The notes: generated from the sequence alone by a model not told the origin. A stretch of 64,000 nt of DNA from Pseudomonas sp. KBW05 (GCF_003852405.1 NZ_QAJM01000020.1:62001-126000), one strand, 5' to 3'. Counted from the first letter of the stretch, positions 24,355 through 33,768 are shown. Numbers and translations: made by a program.

Positions 24355-25283
24355 AGCGGCTGTGGGCCTTGGTGCTCGCCCTGGCGTTGGGCTTCGTGCT
24401 GTTTCGCTCCGGGCTGGATTTCGATTACGTGATCCCCAAGCGCCTCGCGCGGTTGGCGGCGATGTGCATTGGCGGTGTGTGCGTGGCGTGGTCGTCGATC
24501 ATCTTCCAGACGCTCACCGGCAACCGCATCCTCACGCCGGCGATCATGGGCTATGAAGCGGTGTACCTGTTGTTCCAGGCGTTGTTGGTGCTGGTACTGG
24601 GCACCGCCAGCCTGGTGGTGCTGGGCAGCCAGGGCAACTTTGTACTGTCGGTGCTGCTGATGCTCGGCTATTCCTGGGCGCTGCAACGCTGGTTGCTGCG
24701 CGGGGGCAACAGCAACGTGTACTTCCTGTTGCTGCTGGGCCTGGTGTTGAGCCTGGTGATCGGCACGCTCACGCAGTTCGTGCAGTTGAAGATCAGCCCC
24801 GGCGAGTTCTCGATCCTGCAAGGCTTCAGCCAGGCGTCGTTCAACCGCGTGCAGCCACAGCAACTGCTGCTCTCGGGGTTGCTGGTGGCGGCGCTTTGCT
24901 TGGGCTTTGCACGCACCCTGCCGACCCTCGACGTGCTCGCCCTCGGCCGCGACCAAGCCGTATCGCTGGGGGTGGATTACCCGCGCGTGGTGCGCCTGCA
25001 ACTGGCATTGGTCGCGGCATTGGTGGCGATCTCCACCGGGCTGCTCGGGCCCACGGCGTTCATGGGCGTGTTCGTGGCCAACACGACTTATGCGTTGGCG
25101 CGCACGTTCCGCCACCGCATCACGTTGCCCATGGGCAGCGCGATTGCCATCGCGATGTTTATCGCAGCGCAACTGCTGGTCGAGCACGTCTTCAACTACA
25201 AGACCACCGTCAGCATTCTGGTGAACCTGCTGTGCGGCACGTATTTCCTGGCGCTGATGCTGCGCAACCGAGGCACCCGATGA
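24351..25283 (+). CDS. FecCD-type siderophore ABC permease (FatC/CeuC/VctG-like)
   Basis: A 310-residue permease and the second half of the heterodimeric channel. Landmarks: KRLARLAAMCIGGVCVAWSS, FQTLTGNRILTPAIMGYEAV, and the coupling-loop stretch LLGPTAFMGVFVANTTYALA, with Ala-Phe-Met-Gly in place of the Ile-Pro-Phe-Val-Gly of its partner. The start is the ATG at 24351 overlapping the previous stop; a long open frame upstream in the same phase is a shadow of the partner gene. Pairing of two different permeases is normal for this transporter branch. Confidence 0.88.
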   Translation: MKRLWALVLALALGFVLFRSGLDFDYVIPKRLARLAAMCIGGVCVAWSSIIFQTLTGNRILTPAIMGYEAVYLLFQALLVLVLGTASLVVLGSQGNFVLSVLLMLGYSWALQRWLLRGGNSNVYFLLLLGLVLSLVIGTLTQFVQLKISPGEFSILQGFSQASFNRVQPQQLLLSGLLVAALCLGFARTLPTLDVLALGRDQAVSLGVDYPRVVRLQLALVAALVAISTGLLGPTAFMGVFVANTTYALARTFRHRITLPMGSAIAIAMFIAAQLLVEHVFNYKTTVSILVNLLCGTYFLALMLRNRGTR

Positions 25284-26044
25284 TCACTGTGCACAACCTC
25301 CACAAAACCTACGGCACCAAGACCGTGCTGGCTGGCGTCAACGCGAGCTTTGCGGCCGGGCGCCTGACCTCGCTGATCGGCCCCAATGGCGCCGGCAAGA
25401 CCACGTTGCTGATGATGATCGCGCGGCTGATGGCACCGAGTAGCGGCGACATTTGCCTGGACGGCCGCGAGGTCGGCGACATCCCCCTGCGCGACTACGC
25501 CAAGCGCGTGGCCACCTTGCGCCAGGCGCCGGATTTCAACCTGCGCCTGACCGTCGAAGAACTGGTGGCTTTCGGGCGCTTCCCCTACAGCCGTGGCGCG
25601 CTGACCGCCGCAGACCACCGCGTGATCGATGACGCGCTGAGCTTCCTTGCGCTGCAACCCTTGCGCAAGGCCTACCTCGACGAACTCAGCGGCGGCCAGC
25701 GGCAAATGGCGTTCCTCGCCATGACCATCGCCCAGCAAACCGACTGCCTGTTGCTCGACGAGCCGTTGAACAACCTCGATATCAAGCACGCCGTGCACAT
25801 CATGCGCGCGCTGCGCCGGCTGTGTGACGAGCAGGGCCGCACGGTGATCCTGGTGGTGCATGACATCAACTTCGCCGCCCATTACTCCGACCACATCCTC
25901 GCGATGAAAGCCGGCGCCGTGCATTGCGCCGGCAGCGTGGCCGAGGTGGTCAACGAAGCCCGTTTGGGCGAACTGTACGACCTCGACTTCGAGATCACCC
26001 ACGGCGCCCGTGGCCGCCTGTGCAACTACTTCAACCCCGCATGA
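25280..26044 (+). CDS. Siderophore ABC transporter ATPase (FecE/VctC-like)
   Basis: A 254-residue ATP-binding subunit. Walker A is GPNGAGKTTLLMMIA, Q-loop TLRQAPDFNLRLTVE, signature DELSGGQRQMAFLAMTIAQ, Walker B CLLLDEPLNNLDIKH, and the switch His lies in VVHDINFAAHY. The LDEPLNNLDIKHAVHIMRAL pattern is typical of FecE/FepC-type siderophore ATPases. Its start overlaps the permease stop by four bases, and it energises uptake through the two FecCD permeases. Confidence 0.92.
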   Translation: MITVHNLHKTYGTKTVLAGVNASFAAGRLTSLIGPNGAGKTTLLMMIARLMAPSSGDICLDGREVGDIPLRDYAKRVATLRQAPDFNLRLTVEELVAFGRFPYSRGALTAADHRVIDDALSFLALQPLRKAYLDELSGGQRQMAFLAMTIAQQTDCLLLDEPLNNLDIKHAVHIMRALRRLCDEQGRTVILVVHDINFAAHYSDHILAMKAGAVHCAGSVAEVVNEARLGELYDLDFEITHGARGRLCNYFNPA

Positions 26045-26985
26045 GAACGCCCATGAACCTTAAACACTCCGCCTGGGCCTGCGCCCTGTTCCTCGCCGCG
26101 CTTGGCCCAGGGCAGGCTTTGGCCGTCGCCCCGATCAGCGTGACGCACGCGTTGGGCACCACGCTGATCCAGCCGCCCGTACAGCGCGTGGTGGCCCTGG
26201 ACATGAACGAAGTGGACTTCCTCGACCAATTGGGCGTACCGGTGGCCGGCATGCCCAAGGACTTCGTGCCGCAGTTCCTGCAACGCTACAAGGACGACGC
26301 GGCGGTGGTGGACACCGGCGCCATCGTCCAGCCGAACCTGGAGCGGGTGCACGCGGCCAAGCCGGACCTGATCCTGATCACCTCGCTGCAGGCCCCGCAC
26401 TACGGCGAACTCAGCGAAATTGCGCCCACCGTGCATTTCGACGTGGATTACCGCGACAGCCAGAAGCGCCATATCGAGGTGATCAAGCAGCACCTGCTGA
26501 CCCTCGGGCAGATCTTCGCCAAGCCGGCCCTGGCGCAACAACAGGTCGCCGCCCTCGAGGCCAAGGTTGCCGAAGCGCGACGCGTCACCGCCGAGCGCCC
26601 CGAGCGCGCCTTGGTGGTGCTGCATAACAACGGTGCGTTCAGCTCATTTGGCGTGCAGTCGCGCTACGGCTTTGTGTTCACCGAACTAGGGGTGAAACCG
26701 GCGAGCCCGACCGCCGAGGCCGGCTTGCATGGCCAGCCGATTTCCAGTGAATTCATCCAGCAGGCCAACCCGGACATTCTCTACGTGGTCGACCGCACGG
26801 CGGTGATGGAGCATCGCCCGTTGCTCAACGCGCACACCCTGGGCAACCCGTTGTTGCGCCAGACCAATGCCTGGAAAAACGGGCGCGTGGTGTTTGTCGA
26901 TGCCGACGCCTGGTACGTCATGGCGGCCAGCCCGAGCTCGATCAAGCAAGTGATCGCCGATGTGCTCCAGGGCTACCAACCCTGA
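26041..26985 (+). CDS. Siderophore-binding periplasmic protein (FatB/CeuE/VctP-like)
   Basis: A 314-residue (or 310, from the ATG at 26053) exported protein: signal peptide LKHSAWACALFLAALGPGQA, cleaved before VAPISV. The class III binding fold is shown by the start of the first lobe (VVALDMNEVDFLDQLGVPVAG), the segment AAKPDLILITSLQAP and the C-terminal lobe ending in ASPSSIKQVIADVLQGY. This subunit captures the ferric siderophore after the outer-membrane receptor and hands it to the FecCD permeases. The ATG at 26041 overlaps the ATPase stop, matching the coupling used throughout the operon. Confidence 0.88.
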   Translation: MRTPMNLKHSAWACALFLAALGPGQALAVAPISVTHALGTTLIQPPVQRVVALDMNEVDFLDQLGVPVAGMPKDFVPQFLQRYKDDAAVVDTGAIVQPNLERVHAAKPDLILITSLQAPHYGELSEIAPTVHFDVDYRDSQKRHIEVIKQHLLTLGQIFAKPALAQQQVAALEAKVAEARRVTAERPERALVVLHNNGAFSSFGVQSRYGFVFTELGVKPASPTAEAGLHGQPISSEFIQQANPDILYVVDRTAVMEHRPLLNAHTLGNPLLRQTNAWKNGRVVFVDADAWYVMAASPSSIKQVIADVLQGYQP

Positions 26986-27051
26986 CTCCAGGCGTTAACC
27001 CCGCTTCAAACTGCCAACACTAAAAAAACATCCCACCTTACGGAGCCTTCC

Positions 27052-29235
27052 ATGACTCACCGTACACGTACCCCTGTGCCCGCTCGTCCGGGTTTTGCCT
27101 CCATGGCCTTGCTCGGGCTGGCGATCAGCAGCGCCCCTTCGCTCGCCGAAGAACTCGCGCAAGTTGAAGAAAACCGTGTGTCCACCTTGCCAGCGATTCG
27201 CGTCGAGGGGGAAGCGCCGGCCGCCGACCTGCCGCTGACCTATGCCGGTGACCAGGTGGCGTACGGCAGCCGGCTCGGCCTGCTGGGCAACAAGGACTTT
27301 ATGGAAACGCCGTTCAGCACCATCAGCTACACGGAAAAGTACATCGCCGACCGCCAGGCCCAGACCGTCACCGATGTGATCGCCGCGACCGACCCTGCGG
27401 TGTTCAGCAACGGCCTGAAGGGCACCTACAGCGAGAACTATTCGATCCGTGGTTTCGCCACCAGCATCAGCGATGTGACCATCGACGGCCTGTTCGGCGT
27501 GGCGCCGTACTACCGCATCTCGCCGGAGATGTACGAGCGCATTGAAGTGCTGAAAGGCCCGTCCGCGCTGCTCAACGGCATGCCACCGGGCGGTTCGGTG
27601 GGCGGCATGGTCAATCTGGTACCCGAGCGCGCTGGAGCGGAGCCGTTGACGCGGTTCACCACCACTTACATGTCCGATGCACAGTTCGGCGGCCACCTCG
27701 ATGTGGGCCGTCGCTTTGGCGACGGGCAGCAATTTGGTGTGCGCTTCAACGGCATGTACCGCGATGGCGACACCGCGACCGAGCATCAACAGCAGAAAGC
27801 CCAGTTGAATTCCCTGGGCCTGGACTGGCGCGGCGAGCGTGCGCGGCTGTCGGCCGACCTCTACAACAGTGAAGACCGGGTGCGCGGGCAAAACCGTGGG
27901 ATCAGCCTGGCGGCGAATGTGGCCGTGCCCAAGCCGCCGAAGTCCGACACCTTGCTCAACCCGGACTGGGCGTTTGTCGATACCAAGGACCAGGGCGCGA
28001 TCGTGCGCGGCGAATTTGACCTGACTGAGCAACTGCTGGCCTACGCGGCGTTCGGCGCCAGCGAGACCCACTACCGCTACAGCGGCGCGATGTCGGCTCA
28101 GGTCATCAATAACGCCGGCGATTTGAAGACCAGCATGGGCCAGCTGAAGATGGACATCGAGAAAACCTCGGGCGAGGTGGGGCTCAAGGGCAAATGGCAG
28201 ACCGGGCCGATCGGGCACCAATGGGTGGTCAACGCCACGCGGTATGCCGACAAGCAAAAGGACTACGGCCGGCGTTGGGTGCCCGGGGCTGATTGGCTGA
28301 CCAATATCTATCACCCGACCTGGGGGCCAGCGGCGCCGCGCAGCTTTGCGCCGGTGGCGCATACGGAGTCCACGCTGACCAGCTACGGCGTGGCGGACAC
28401 CTTGTCGATCCTGGACGACAAAGTGCAACTGACCCTTGGCGTGCGCCGCCAGAACGTGGTCACGGACACCTTCAACACCACCACCGGCGCGCGTAACAAG
28501 CCCGGCTATGACGAAAGCGCGACCACGCCCGCTGCAGCCTTGGTGGTCAAGCTCACGGAGCAGGTCTCGGTGTACGCCAACTACATCGAGGGCTTGAGCA
28601 AAGGCGCGATGGCGCCGATGACGGCGGCCAACTACGGCGATGTCTTCGCCCCGTATAAATCCAAGCAGAAGGAGATCGGCCTCAAGCTTGACCTGGGCAC
28701 GTTCACCCACACCCTCAGCCTGTATCAGATCGAGCGCCCGGGCAGCGCCACCGATCCAGTGACCAATGTGTTTTCCTTTGGCGGCGAGCAGCGCAACCGT
28801 GGGATCGAGTGGGGCTTCTTCGGATCGCCCATTGACGACGTGCGTCTGATGGGCGGCGTGGCCCATGTTGATCCGAAGATCACCAAGTCGCCGGGGGGCG
28901 ATGATGAAGGCAAGACGGCCACCGGCTTGCCCAAGCTGCAAGGCAAGCTCGGTGTGGAGTGGGACACGTCACTGGTGTCCGGCCTGACGCTGACCGCCAA
29001 TGCGACGGCGGTTTCCCAGCAATACATCAGTGACGACAACGCGCAGTCGATCCCCGGCTATACGATTTTCGACCTGGGCTCGCGGTATGCGATGCAGGTC
29101 GCCGGGCGGCCTGTGACCCTGCGTGGCACGGTCACCAACGTCACCGACAAGGCGTATTGGGGCATGCCGCTGACGTCCAGCCTGGGGTTGGGTGCACCGC
29201 GCACGTTCGAGTTGTCGGCGACGGTGGATTTCTGA
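27052..29235 (+). CDS. TonB-dependent siderophore receptor
   Basis: A 727-residue outer-membrane protein. After a signal peptide (ASMALLGLAISSAPSLAEEL) the plug domain contains TPFSTISYTEKYIADRQAQT, ENYSIRGFATSISDVTIDGL and MYERIEVLKGPSALLNGMPP, the standard plug motifs of FhuA/FpvA-like receptors. The barrel ends in ...FELSATVDF with the terminal aromatic needed for assembly. There is no N-terminal signalling extension of the FecA/FpvA type, so an anti-sigma partner is not expected. It closes the operon, 66 bases after the binding protein. No biosynthetic genes are near; ferric xenosiderophore import is likely. Confidence 0.93.
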   Translation: MTHRTRTPVPARPGFASMALLGLAISSAPSLAEELAQVEENRVSTLPAIRVEGEAPAADLPLTYAGDQVAYGSRLGLLGNKDFMETPFSTISYTEKYIADRQAQTVTDVIAATDPAVFSNGLKGTYSENYSIRGFATSISDVTIDGLFGVAPYYRISPEMYERIEVLKGPSALLNGMPPGGSVGGMVNLVPERAGAEPLTRFTTTYMSDAQFGGHLDVGRRFGDGQQFGVRFNGMYRDGDTATEHQQQKAQLNSLGLDWRGERARLSADLYNSEDRVRGQNRGISLAANVAVPKPPKSDTLLNPDWAFVDTKDQGAIVRGEFDLTEQLLAYAAFGASETHYRYSGAMSAQVINNAGDLKTSMGQLKMDIEKTSGEVGLKGKWQTGPIGHQWVVNATRYADKQKDYGRRWVPGADWLTNIYHPTWGPAAPRSFAPVAHTESTLTSYGVADTLSILDDKVQLTLGVRRQNVVTDTFNTTTGARNKPGYDESATTPAAALVVKLTEQVSVYANYIEGLSKGAMAPMTAANYGDVFAPYKSKQKEIGLKLDLGTFTHTLSLYQIERPGSATDPVTNVFSFGGEQRNRGIEWGFFGSPIDDVRLMGGVAHVDPKITKSPGGDDEGKTATGLPKLQGKLGVEWDTSLVSGLTLTANATAVSQQYISDDNAQSIPGYTIFDLGSRYAMQVAGRPVTLRGTVTNVTDKAYWGMPLTSSLGLGAPRTFELSATVDF

Positions 29236-29249
29236 GGTTAAAACCGCAC

Positions 29250-29356
29250 CTGTGGCGAGGGAGCTTGCTCCCGCTGGACTGCGCAGCAGTCCCCGCCTTT
29301 CAAGCAAAAAGCGGGGCCGCTACGCGACCCAGCGGGAGCAAGCTCCCTCGCCACAG
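29250..29356. repeat. Paired REP element (inverted REP doublet)
   Basis: Two inverted gtggcgagggagcttgctcc cores with a GC-rich loop lie between the convergent receptor and autotransporter genes, where they may also help stop transcription from both sides. Confidence 0.9.
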
Positions 29357-29370
29357 GGACAGCTTTTGAC

Positions 29371-31932
29371 TCAGAACGCCATACGCAACCCCAGTGTGCC
29401 TTGGCGGCCATTCAAGGCATTGCTGTCCAGGTTGCGGTTGAAGCCCACCTCGCTGTACAGGCTGACGCCCGGTGCCACGGTCAGGTTGGTGCCGAGGCTG
29501 ACGCCCATGTTGGTGGATTTCTGCTCGGTATCAATGTCGGTGACGTCGGCAAAGGTCACCGTGTTCTTGCCGCCCCGGGTGTGCCAGATATTGGCCCGGG
29601 CATAGGGTTGCAACGGCATGCCGCTGACCTGGTAATCACCGCGCAGGCGCACGCCCAGACGGGTGGTGACGGTGGTGTCGGCTTTGTATGCAACGTCGGA
29701 GATACCATCGTTCTGGCTGTCCAGTTTGGTCTTGCCAACGATCAACTGGGCCTGGGGTTCTACGACCCATTGGGGCGTGACCTGGAACGGCCGGCCGACT
29801 TCAGCCGAGGCCGAGACGTTGTGCCCCTGGGTATCCATCTTCACGCCACGGTCCGACTCGTTGTGGCCGTCGAGGCGCGTGCCCATCAACACCACATCCA
29901 GATAAGCCTGGTTGGCGCCAATCAGCGTCAGGTAAGCGCCCAGGCTGTCGCCGCGCAGGGTGGTGTTACCGGCGTCGTTGTCTTGCCAGCCGCCATTGAA
30001 GCCTTTGATATCCCCCCTCAAGCGGCTATGGCCGACGAAGAACCCCGCGTGTAAATCCGTGCCGCCGTCAGTGCGGTGGGTAAAGAGGTCACTGCCCACT
30101 TGAAAACCGGTGATCGAGCTTTTGAGCGTGGGGTTGACCGTGCCCGCAAAGCTTTGCCGGCTGCTGCTGCCGTAGACCCGGCCCCAACCAGCGCGAAGGG
30201 GATCGCCCTGTTGCTGGCCCTGGTCGCCCATGCGCTCGTGATAAGTGCCCAGCATGCCCTGGACGATTTGCTGGGCGGCGGGAAACAGCGCGGCGTAGAT
30301 CGGCACTTCGGGACGGTAGATGGGGATCGGTGTGATCCCTGGGTTGGGCGGCAGCGGTGGTTCGCCAGGGCTGGGGCTCGGGAGCGGGGCGATGATCACC
30401 GGGTCCGGTGGGGTGACCGGCACGGTGGAGCGCAAGTAGTAGTTCTCGCCGGTGCCTGCGGTGACCCCACCCTTGAACAAGCGATAGTCAAACGCCCCGG
30501 CAGACACCGGACCGGCCAGGGTAAACGCTCCCGCGCTGCCGCTGGCGCCGTTGGTGGCTTGTACCACTTGTATCCCGTCCTGCAAGGTCGCCGCCCCTGC
30601 GCCGCCGAGGTTGCTGACGCTGATGGCGGTGCTGCCCTGGAGGGTGCCTTGGCTCACCACCAATTTGTCGCTGGGCGAACCATCGGCCCCCAAGACACTT
30701 TGCAGCAGGAGTTTGCCGCCGTTGCCGTTGTAGTTGCCATTGACCGTCAGTGTGTCGGTGGCGGTGGCACTGCCGGTGGTCATATCGATGCTGCCGCGGT
30801 TGTTCAGTGTCACCAGTTGGCCAGTGGTGAATGCGCTGAGCGTGCCAGTATCGACTAGCAGCGAACTGCTGCCGTTGATTGTCATTGTGCCGGTCTGGGT
30901 GCCGGTGTCTCCGAGTACAAAGGTGCCGCCGAGTCTGAACGTGGCGTTATTGTCCAGCGTCACCTGCTCCCAGTTGGTATAGCGTCCCGGCGTTGCGGCC
31001 TGGGTGTTGTCGAACGTCAGCGTGTCGGTGCCCGTGCCGCCGTCAATCAACGGCGTGGTCGCCAGGGTGGCTTCGGTGAGGTTCTGGATCAGCGCCGTGT
31101 CGTTGTCGTTGCCCATCAGCACAAACCCACGGATTTGCCCGCCGCCGATCCAGCTGAAATGGTCCTCGCCCGCGCTGGCGAGGATTTGCCCGCCAATGGT
31201 TCCGCCGGTGACGGTAATGCTGTCGGTCCCGCCGCTGGTACTGATGTTGCCACCGATAAAACTGGTGCCCGAGACCCGGATGGTGTCATTGCCAAACCCC
31301 GTCACCAGGTTGCCGATGATCGTGCCGCCACTCATGTCGAAGAGGTTGTTGTCCAGTTTCATGTCCACCCGCCCGATGCTGCCACCGGTCATCGTCGCAT
31401 CGTCGCCGTCCTCGAACGCGCCCGTGATGGTGCCGCCGCTCATGTTGAAGGTGTCATGCCCGTCGCCCTGGGCCAGCGATGCAATCGTGCCGCCACTCAT
31501 GGCGAAGCGATCGACGCCTGCCCCCTGGCTGATGGCACCGGCCTGCCCACCGCTGATCTGCGCGATATCGGTGCCCGAACCCTGGTTGACCGCCCCGGTG
31601 ATCGTGCCTTTGTTCAGCCGGAAGATATTCACGCCATCGCCCATGCTCACCGAACCGTTGATCTGCGTGTCCGGTGCGTCCAATTGCACCAGGTCGTTGC
31701 CCGGGCCTAACGCCACATTTCCGTTGATCACACTGTTGCCGCTGGGGAACAACACTTCGTTGTCGCCGGTCAGCGCCGTAATACCAGGGTCGGTGCCGCT
31801 GGTGCAGGTGAAGACCTGGCCCGTGGGGCCAGGGGTGACGACACAGGCTGCTGGCGCGAGCAGGGGCCATGCGGCGAGGACCGCCGAGGTGGCCAAACTC
31901 AGGTACAGCGTGGGGGGGATCTGTCCGCGCAT
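29371..31932 (-). CDS. Autotransporter with beta-helical passenger
   Basis: A 853-residue type Va protein. The start at 31932 is preferred because aggacag precedes it. A signal peptide (YLSLATSAVLAAWPLLAPAA) is followed by ~500 residues of Gly/Thr/Ser-rich passenger with repeated strand units such as FAMSGGTIASLAQGDGHDTF, MSGGTITGAF and MSGGTIIGNL, forming a beta-helix. A Pro-rich linker (PSPSPGEPPLPPNPGITPIP) leads to the C-terminal barrel, which ends in LGLRMAF. It lies at the cell surface or is released. No protease triad or Arg-Gly-Asp motif was seen; function unknown. Confidence 0.88.
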   Translation of the reverse strand: MRGQIPPTLYLSLATSAVLAAWPLLAPAACVVTPGPTGQVFTCTSGTDPGITALTGDNEVLFPSGNSVINGNVALGPGNDLVQLDAPDTQINGSVSMGDGVNIFRLNKGTITGAVNQGSGTDIAQISGGQAGAISQGAGVDRFAMSGGTIASLAQGDGHDTFNMSGGTITGAFEDGDDATMTGGSIGRVDMKLDNNLFDMSGGTIIGNLVTGFGNDTIRVSGTSFIGGNISTSGGTDSITVTGGTIGGQILASAGEDHFSWIGGGQIRGFVLMGNDNDTALIQNLTEATLATTPLIDGGTGTDTLTFDNTQAATPGRYTNWEQVTLDNNATFRLGGTFVLGDTGTQTGTMTINGSSSLLVDTGTLSAFTTGQLVTLNNRGSIDMTTGSATATDTLTVNGNYNGNGGKLLLQSVLGADGSPSDKLVVSQGTLQGSTAISVSNLGGAGAATLQDGIQVVQATNGASGSAGAFTLAGPVSAGAFDYRLFKGGVTAGTGENYYLRSTVPVTPPDPVIIAPLPSPSPGEPPLPPNPGITPIPIYRPEVPIYAALFPAAQQIVQGMLGTYHERMGDQGQQQGDPLRAGWGRVYGSSSRQSFAGTVNPTLKSSITGFQVGSDLFTHRTDGGTDLHAGFFVGHSRLRGDIKGFNGGWQDNDAGNTTLRGDSLGAYLTLIGANQAYLDVVLMGTRLDGHNESDRGVKMDTQGHNVSASAEVGRPFQVTPQWVVEPQAQLIVGKTKLDSQNDGISDVAYKADTTVTTRLGVRLRGDYQVSGMPLQPYARANIWHTRGGKNTVTFADVTDIDTEQKSTNMGVSLGTNLTVAPGVSLYSEVGFNRNLDSNALNGRQGTLGLRMAF

Positions 31933-32169
31933 GATCTGTCCTCGCATAGAGGGGTGTTGTTCCGTCACCGGGGTTCTCCGGTGCGGTCCAGACCATGACA
32001 ACGTTATGCACGATACGGATCAGGGGTTACCTGGTCAAAAACACTGGCCAATGCAAGGGGTTGGCATGGGTTTCTCGACTGCATCTCAACCTGTGCAGCA
32101 CGCTTGCACTCTAGTCATGCATTGCACATACCGCCACTGTCAGAAATAACAGGTATAGACGAGTTGGGC

Positions 32170-32931
32170 CTAGGCAAAAATGATTTCATAGGGCTCGCGC
32201 ATGCGCTCCAGCAGCACTTGGGCCAGCATCGGCGCCAGGCCGATCTCGGGGTCGCCGGCCAGTTGGCTGGCATAGGCATGGGTGGCGTGCAGCTTGCGCG
32301 CCACGCTCCAGGTGTCCAGGCGCACCTTGCGCGCCCGTTGCCAGGGAATCATCGAGGTTTCCCGGGCCGGCCAGTGCCACGCCCAGATCGGCAGTTCGTA
32401 GTGGCGTGCGCCCACCAGGCTGCAGGCTTTGGCGCTGGCGCGGCCGACCACGTCATGGTCGTCGTTGCCGTCTTTGCGCCAGGTGCTGAAGACCACATCC
32501 CCCGGTTGCAGGTAGCGCGCGATAAATTGGCTTAACGGTTGCTCGCGCGCGGCCAGGGCGTTGTCGCAGAAGCCGCCGCGAATCCACTTCAAACTGTGCA
32601 GCGGCATGCCCAGACGGCGCAGGGCCTCGACGCTTTCCTGGGGGCGCACCACACTCAGGCGGGCCGCCGGCCACACATGGGAACCGGGGTGGCTGGCGCT
32701 GCCGTCGGTGACCGAGATCAGTTGCAGCGGGTGGTCAAGGGTGCTGAGCAATTGCAGCAAGCCGCCACAGGCCAGCACTTCATCGCCAGGGTGCGGGGCA
32801 ATCACCACCACGCGAGCGCCCGGTGGTACCAGCTTGGTCGGATGGATGATGGGGATTTGCGCCAGTTGCGGCGCATGGTTCCAGATTTGCGCCGGGCCAC
32901 GGCGGCCTTCGCTTAAGGAGGCAGGCTTCAT
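32170..32931 (-). CDS. PIG-L family deacetylase with altered HPGDE motif
   Basis: A 253-residue PIG-L fold protein started at ATG 32931 (aaggac 9 bases upstream). The metal-site motif reads VVVIAPHPGDEVLACGGLLQ. Normally it is HPDDE, so Gly49 replaces the Asp that acts as general base, while the zinc-binding Asp50 and His47 stay. The second metal region TWRKDGNDDHDVVGRASAKA carries His as usual. The paralogue at 34361 has intact HPDDE. It may be catalytically weak or have another role. It lies ~180 bases downstream of the glycosyltransferase gene. Confidence 0.85.
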   Translation of the reverse strand: MKPASLSEGRRGPAQIWNHAPQLAQIPIIHPTKLVPPGARVVVIAPHPGDEVLACGGLLQLLSTLDHPLQLISVTDGSASHPGSHVWPAARLSVVRPQESVEALRRLGMPLHSLKWIRGGFCDNALAAREQPLSQFIARYLQPGDVVFSTWRKDGNDDHDVVGRASAKACSLVGARHYELPIWAWHWPARETSMIPWQRARKVRLDTWSVARKLHATHAYASQLAGDPEIGLAPMLAQVLLERMREPYEIIFA

Positions 32932-33108
32932 GGGTGTCACGTCCTTGTCGGTGAATGCGGGTCGTACCCCGTTGACGGGACGACGCTCTTTTATTCACCA
33001 CAGGCTCCGCTGTGGTGATTGCGCGGCACTCCAACCCTGGATTGCCCGCAAGGCGTCCTCAGCATAGTCAAGGACTGGTCGCTTTTACATCTTGTAATGT
33101 CGTTTTTT

Positions 33109-33768
33109 TCACGGGGCGTGCATCAGAGTCTTCAAGTAATCGCCAAAGCCGCCCTCGGCGCGGCAATCGAGGCGGGCGCTGGTGATCACCTGCGGGGTGT
33201 GGCTCCAGGCAATGGAGGCCCCGCAGCGCTCCAGATTGCGCACCAACTGCACATCTTCATGGCACGCCAAAGGCTCGAACCCGCCGGCCCGCACATAAGC
33301 ACCTGCACTCATGCCCAGGTTGGCGCCGTGCACGTGCCGGTGCCCGTCGCGAGCTTGATAGGCCTGGTGATAGCGGATCTGCGCAGCCGGATCGAAGCCT
33401 TCACTCCAGGCGTCTACGGTGACCGTCCCACACACGGCCTCGACCCCTAGCGCCAATTGCGCCACCAACCAGTCGGGGGCCACGCGGCTGTCGGCATCCG
33501 TGCAGGCAATCCACCGCGCGCCCTGGTTCAACAAGTGGCGGGCGCCGATACCGCGAACCCGCCCCACGTTGCGTGCCTGCACGGCCAGGCTGTGCACCGG
33601 GTACGCCTGGGCGATCTGCGCACTGCTATCACTGCAACTGTCGAGCAGCACCAGCACCTCGACCCGTTCGCCCAGCAGACCGGGGTGGTTGGCGGCGATC
33701 ACTGCGGCCTTCAAGCATTCCGCCAGCAACGCTTCCTCGTTATGGACGGGAATCAGCACGCCAATCAT
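33109..33768 (-). CDS. Family 2 glycosyltransferase
   Basis: A 219-residue GT-A enzyme without membrane segments. The nucleotide-sugar binding start is MIGVLIPVHNEEALLAECLK, the metal-binding stretch WIACTDADSRVAPDWLVAQ contains the DxD motif, and GGFEPLACHEDVQLVRNLE is the ED catalytic-base region. Its start overlaps the methyltransferase stop by four bases, so it is translated as part of the acyl-CoA dehydrogenase/PIG-L/methyltransferase set. Donor and acceptor are unknown. Confidence 0.85.
   Translation of the reverse strand: MIGVLIPVHNEEALLAECLKAAVIAANHPGLLGERVEVLVLLDSCSDSSAQIAQAYPVHSLAVQARNVGRVRGIGARHLLNQGARWIACTDADSRVAPDWLVAQLALGVEAVCGTVTVDAWSEGFDPAAQIRYHQAYQARDGHRHVHGANLGMSAGAYVRAGGFEPLACHEDVQLVRNLERCGASIAWSHTPQVITSARLDCRAEGGFGDYLKTLMHAP

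Noticed and set aside
26995-28941. 648-codon open frame on the minus strand opposite the TonB receptor
   Set aside because: Antisense to an unambiguous receptor gene; no motifs, low-complexity Arg/His-rich translation typical of a shadow frame.
27052-29235. Receptor with FecA-type signalling domain
   Set aside because: The N-terminus goes from signal peptide directly to the plug; no STN-type domain and no sigma/anti-sigma genes are adjacent.
31004-32149. 381-codon plus-strand open frame opposite the autotransporter passenger
   Set aside because: Low-complexity Pro/Val-rich translation mirrors the repeats on the other strand; no independent signal for a gene.
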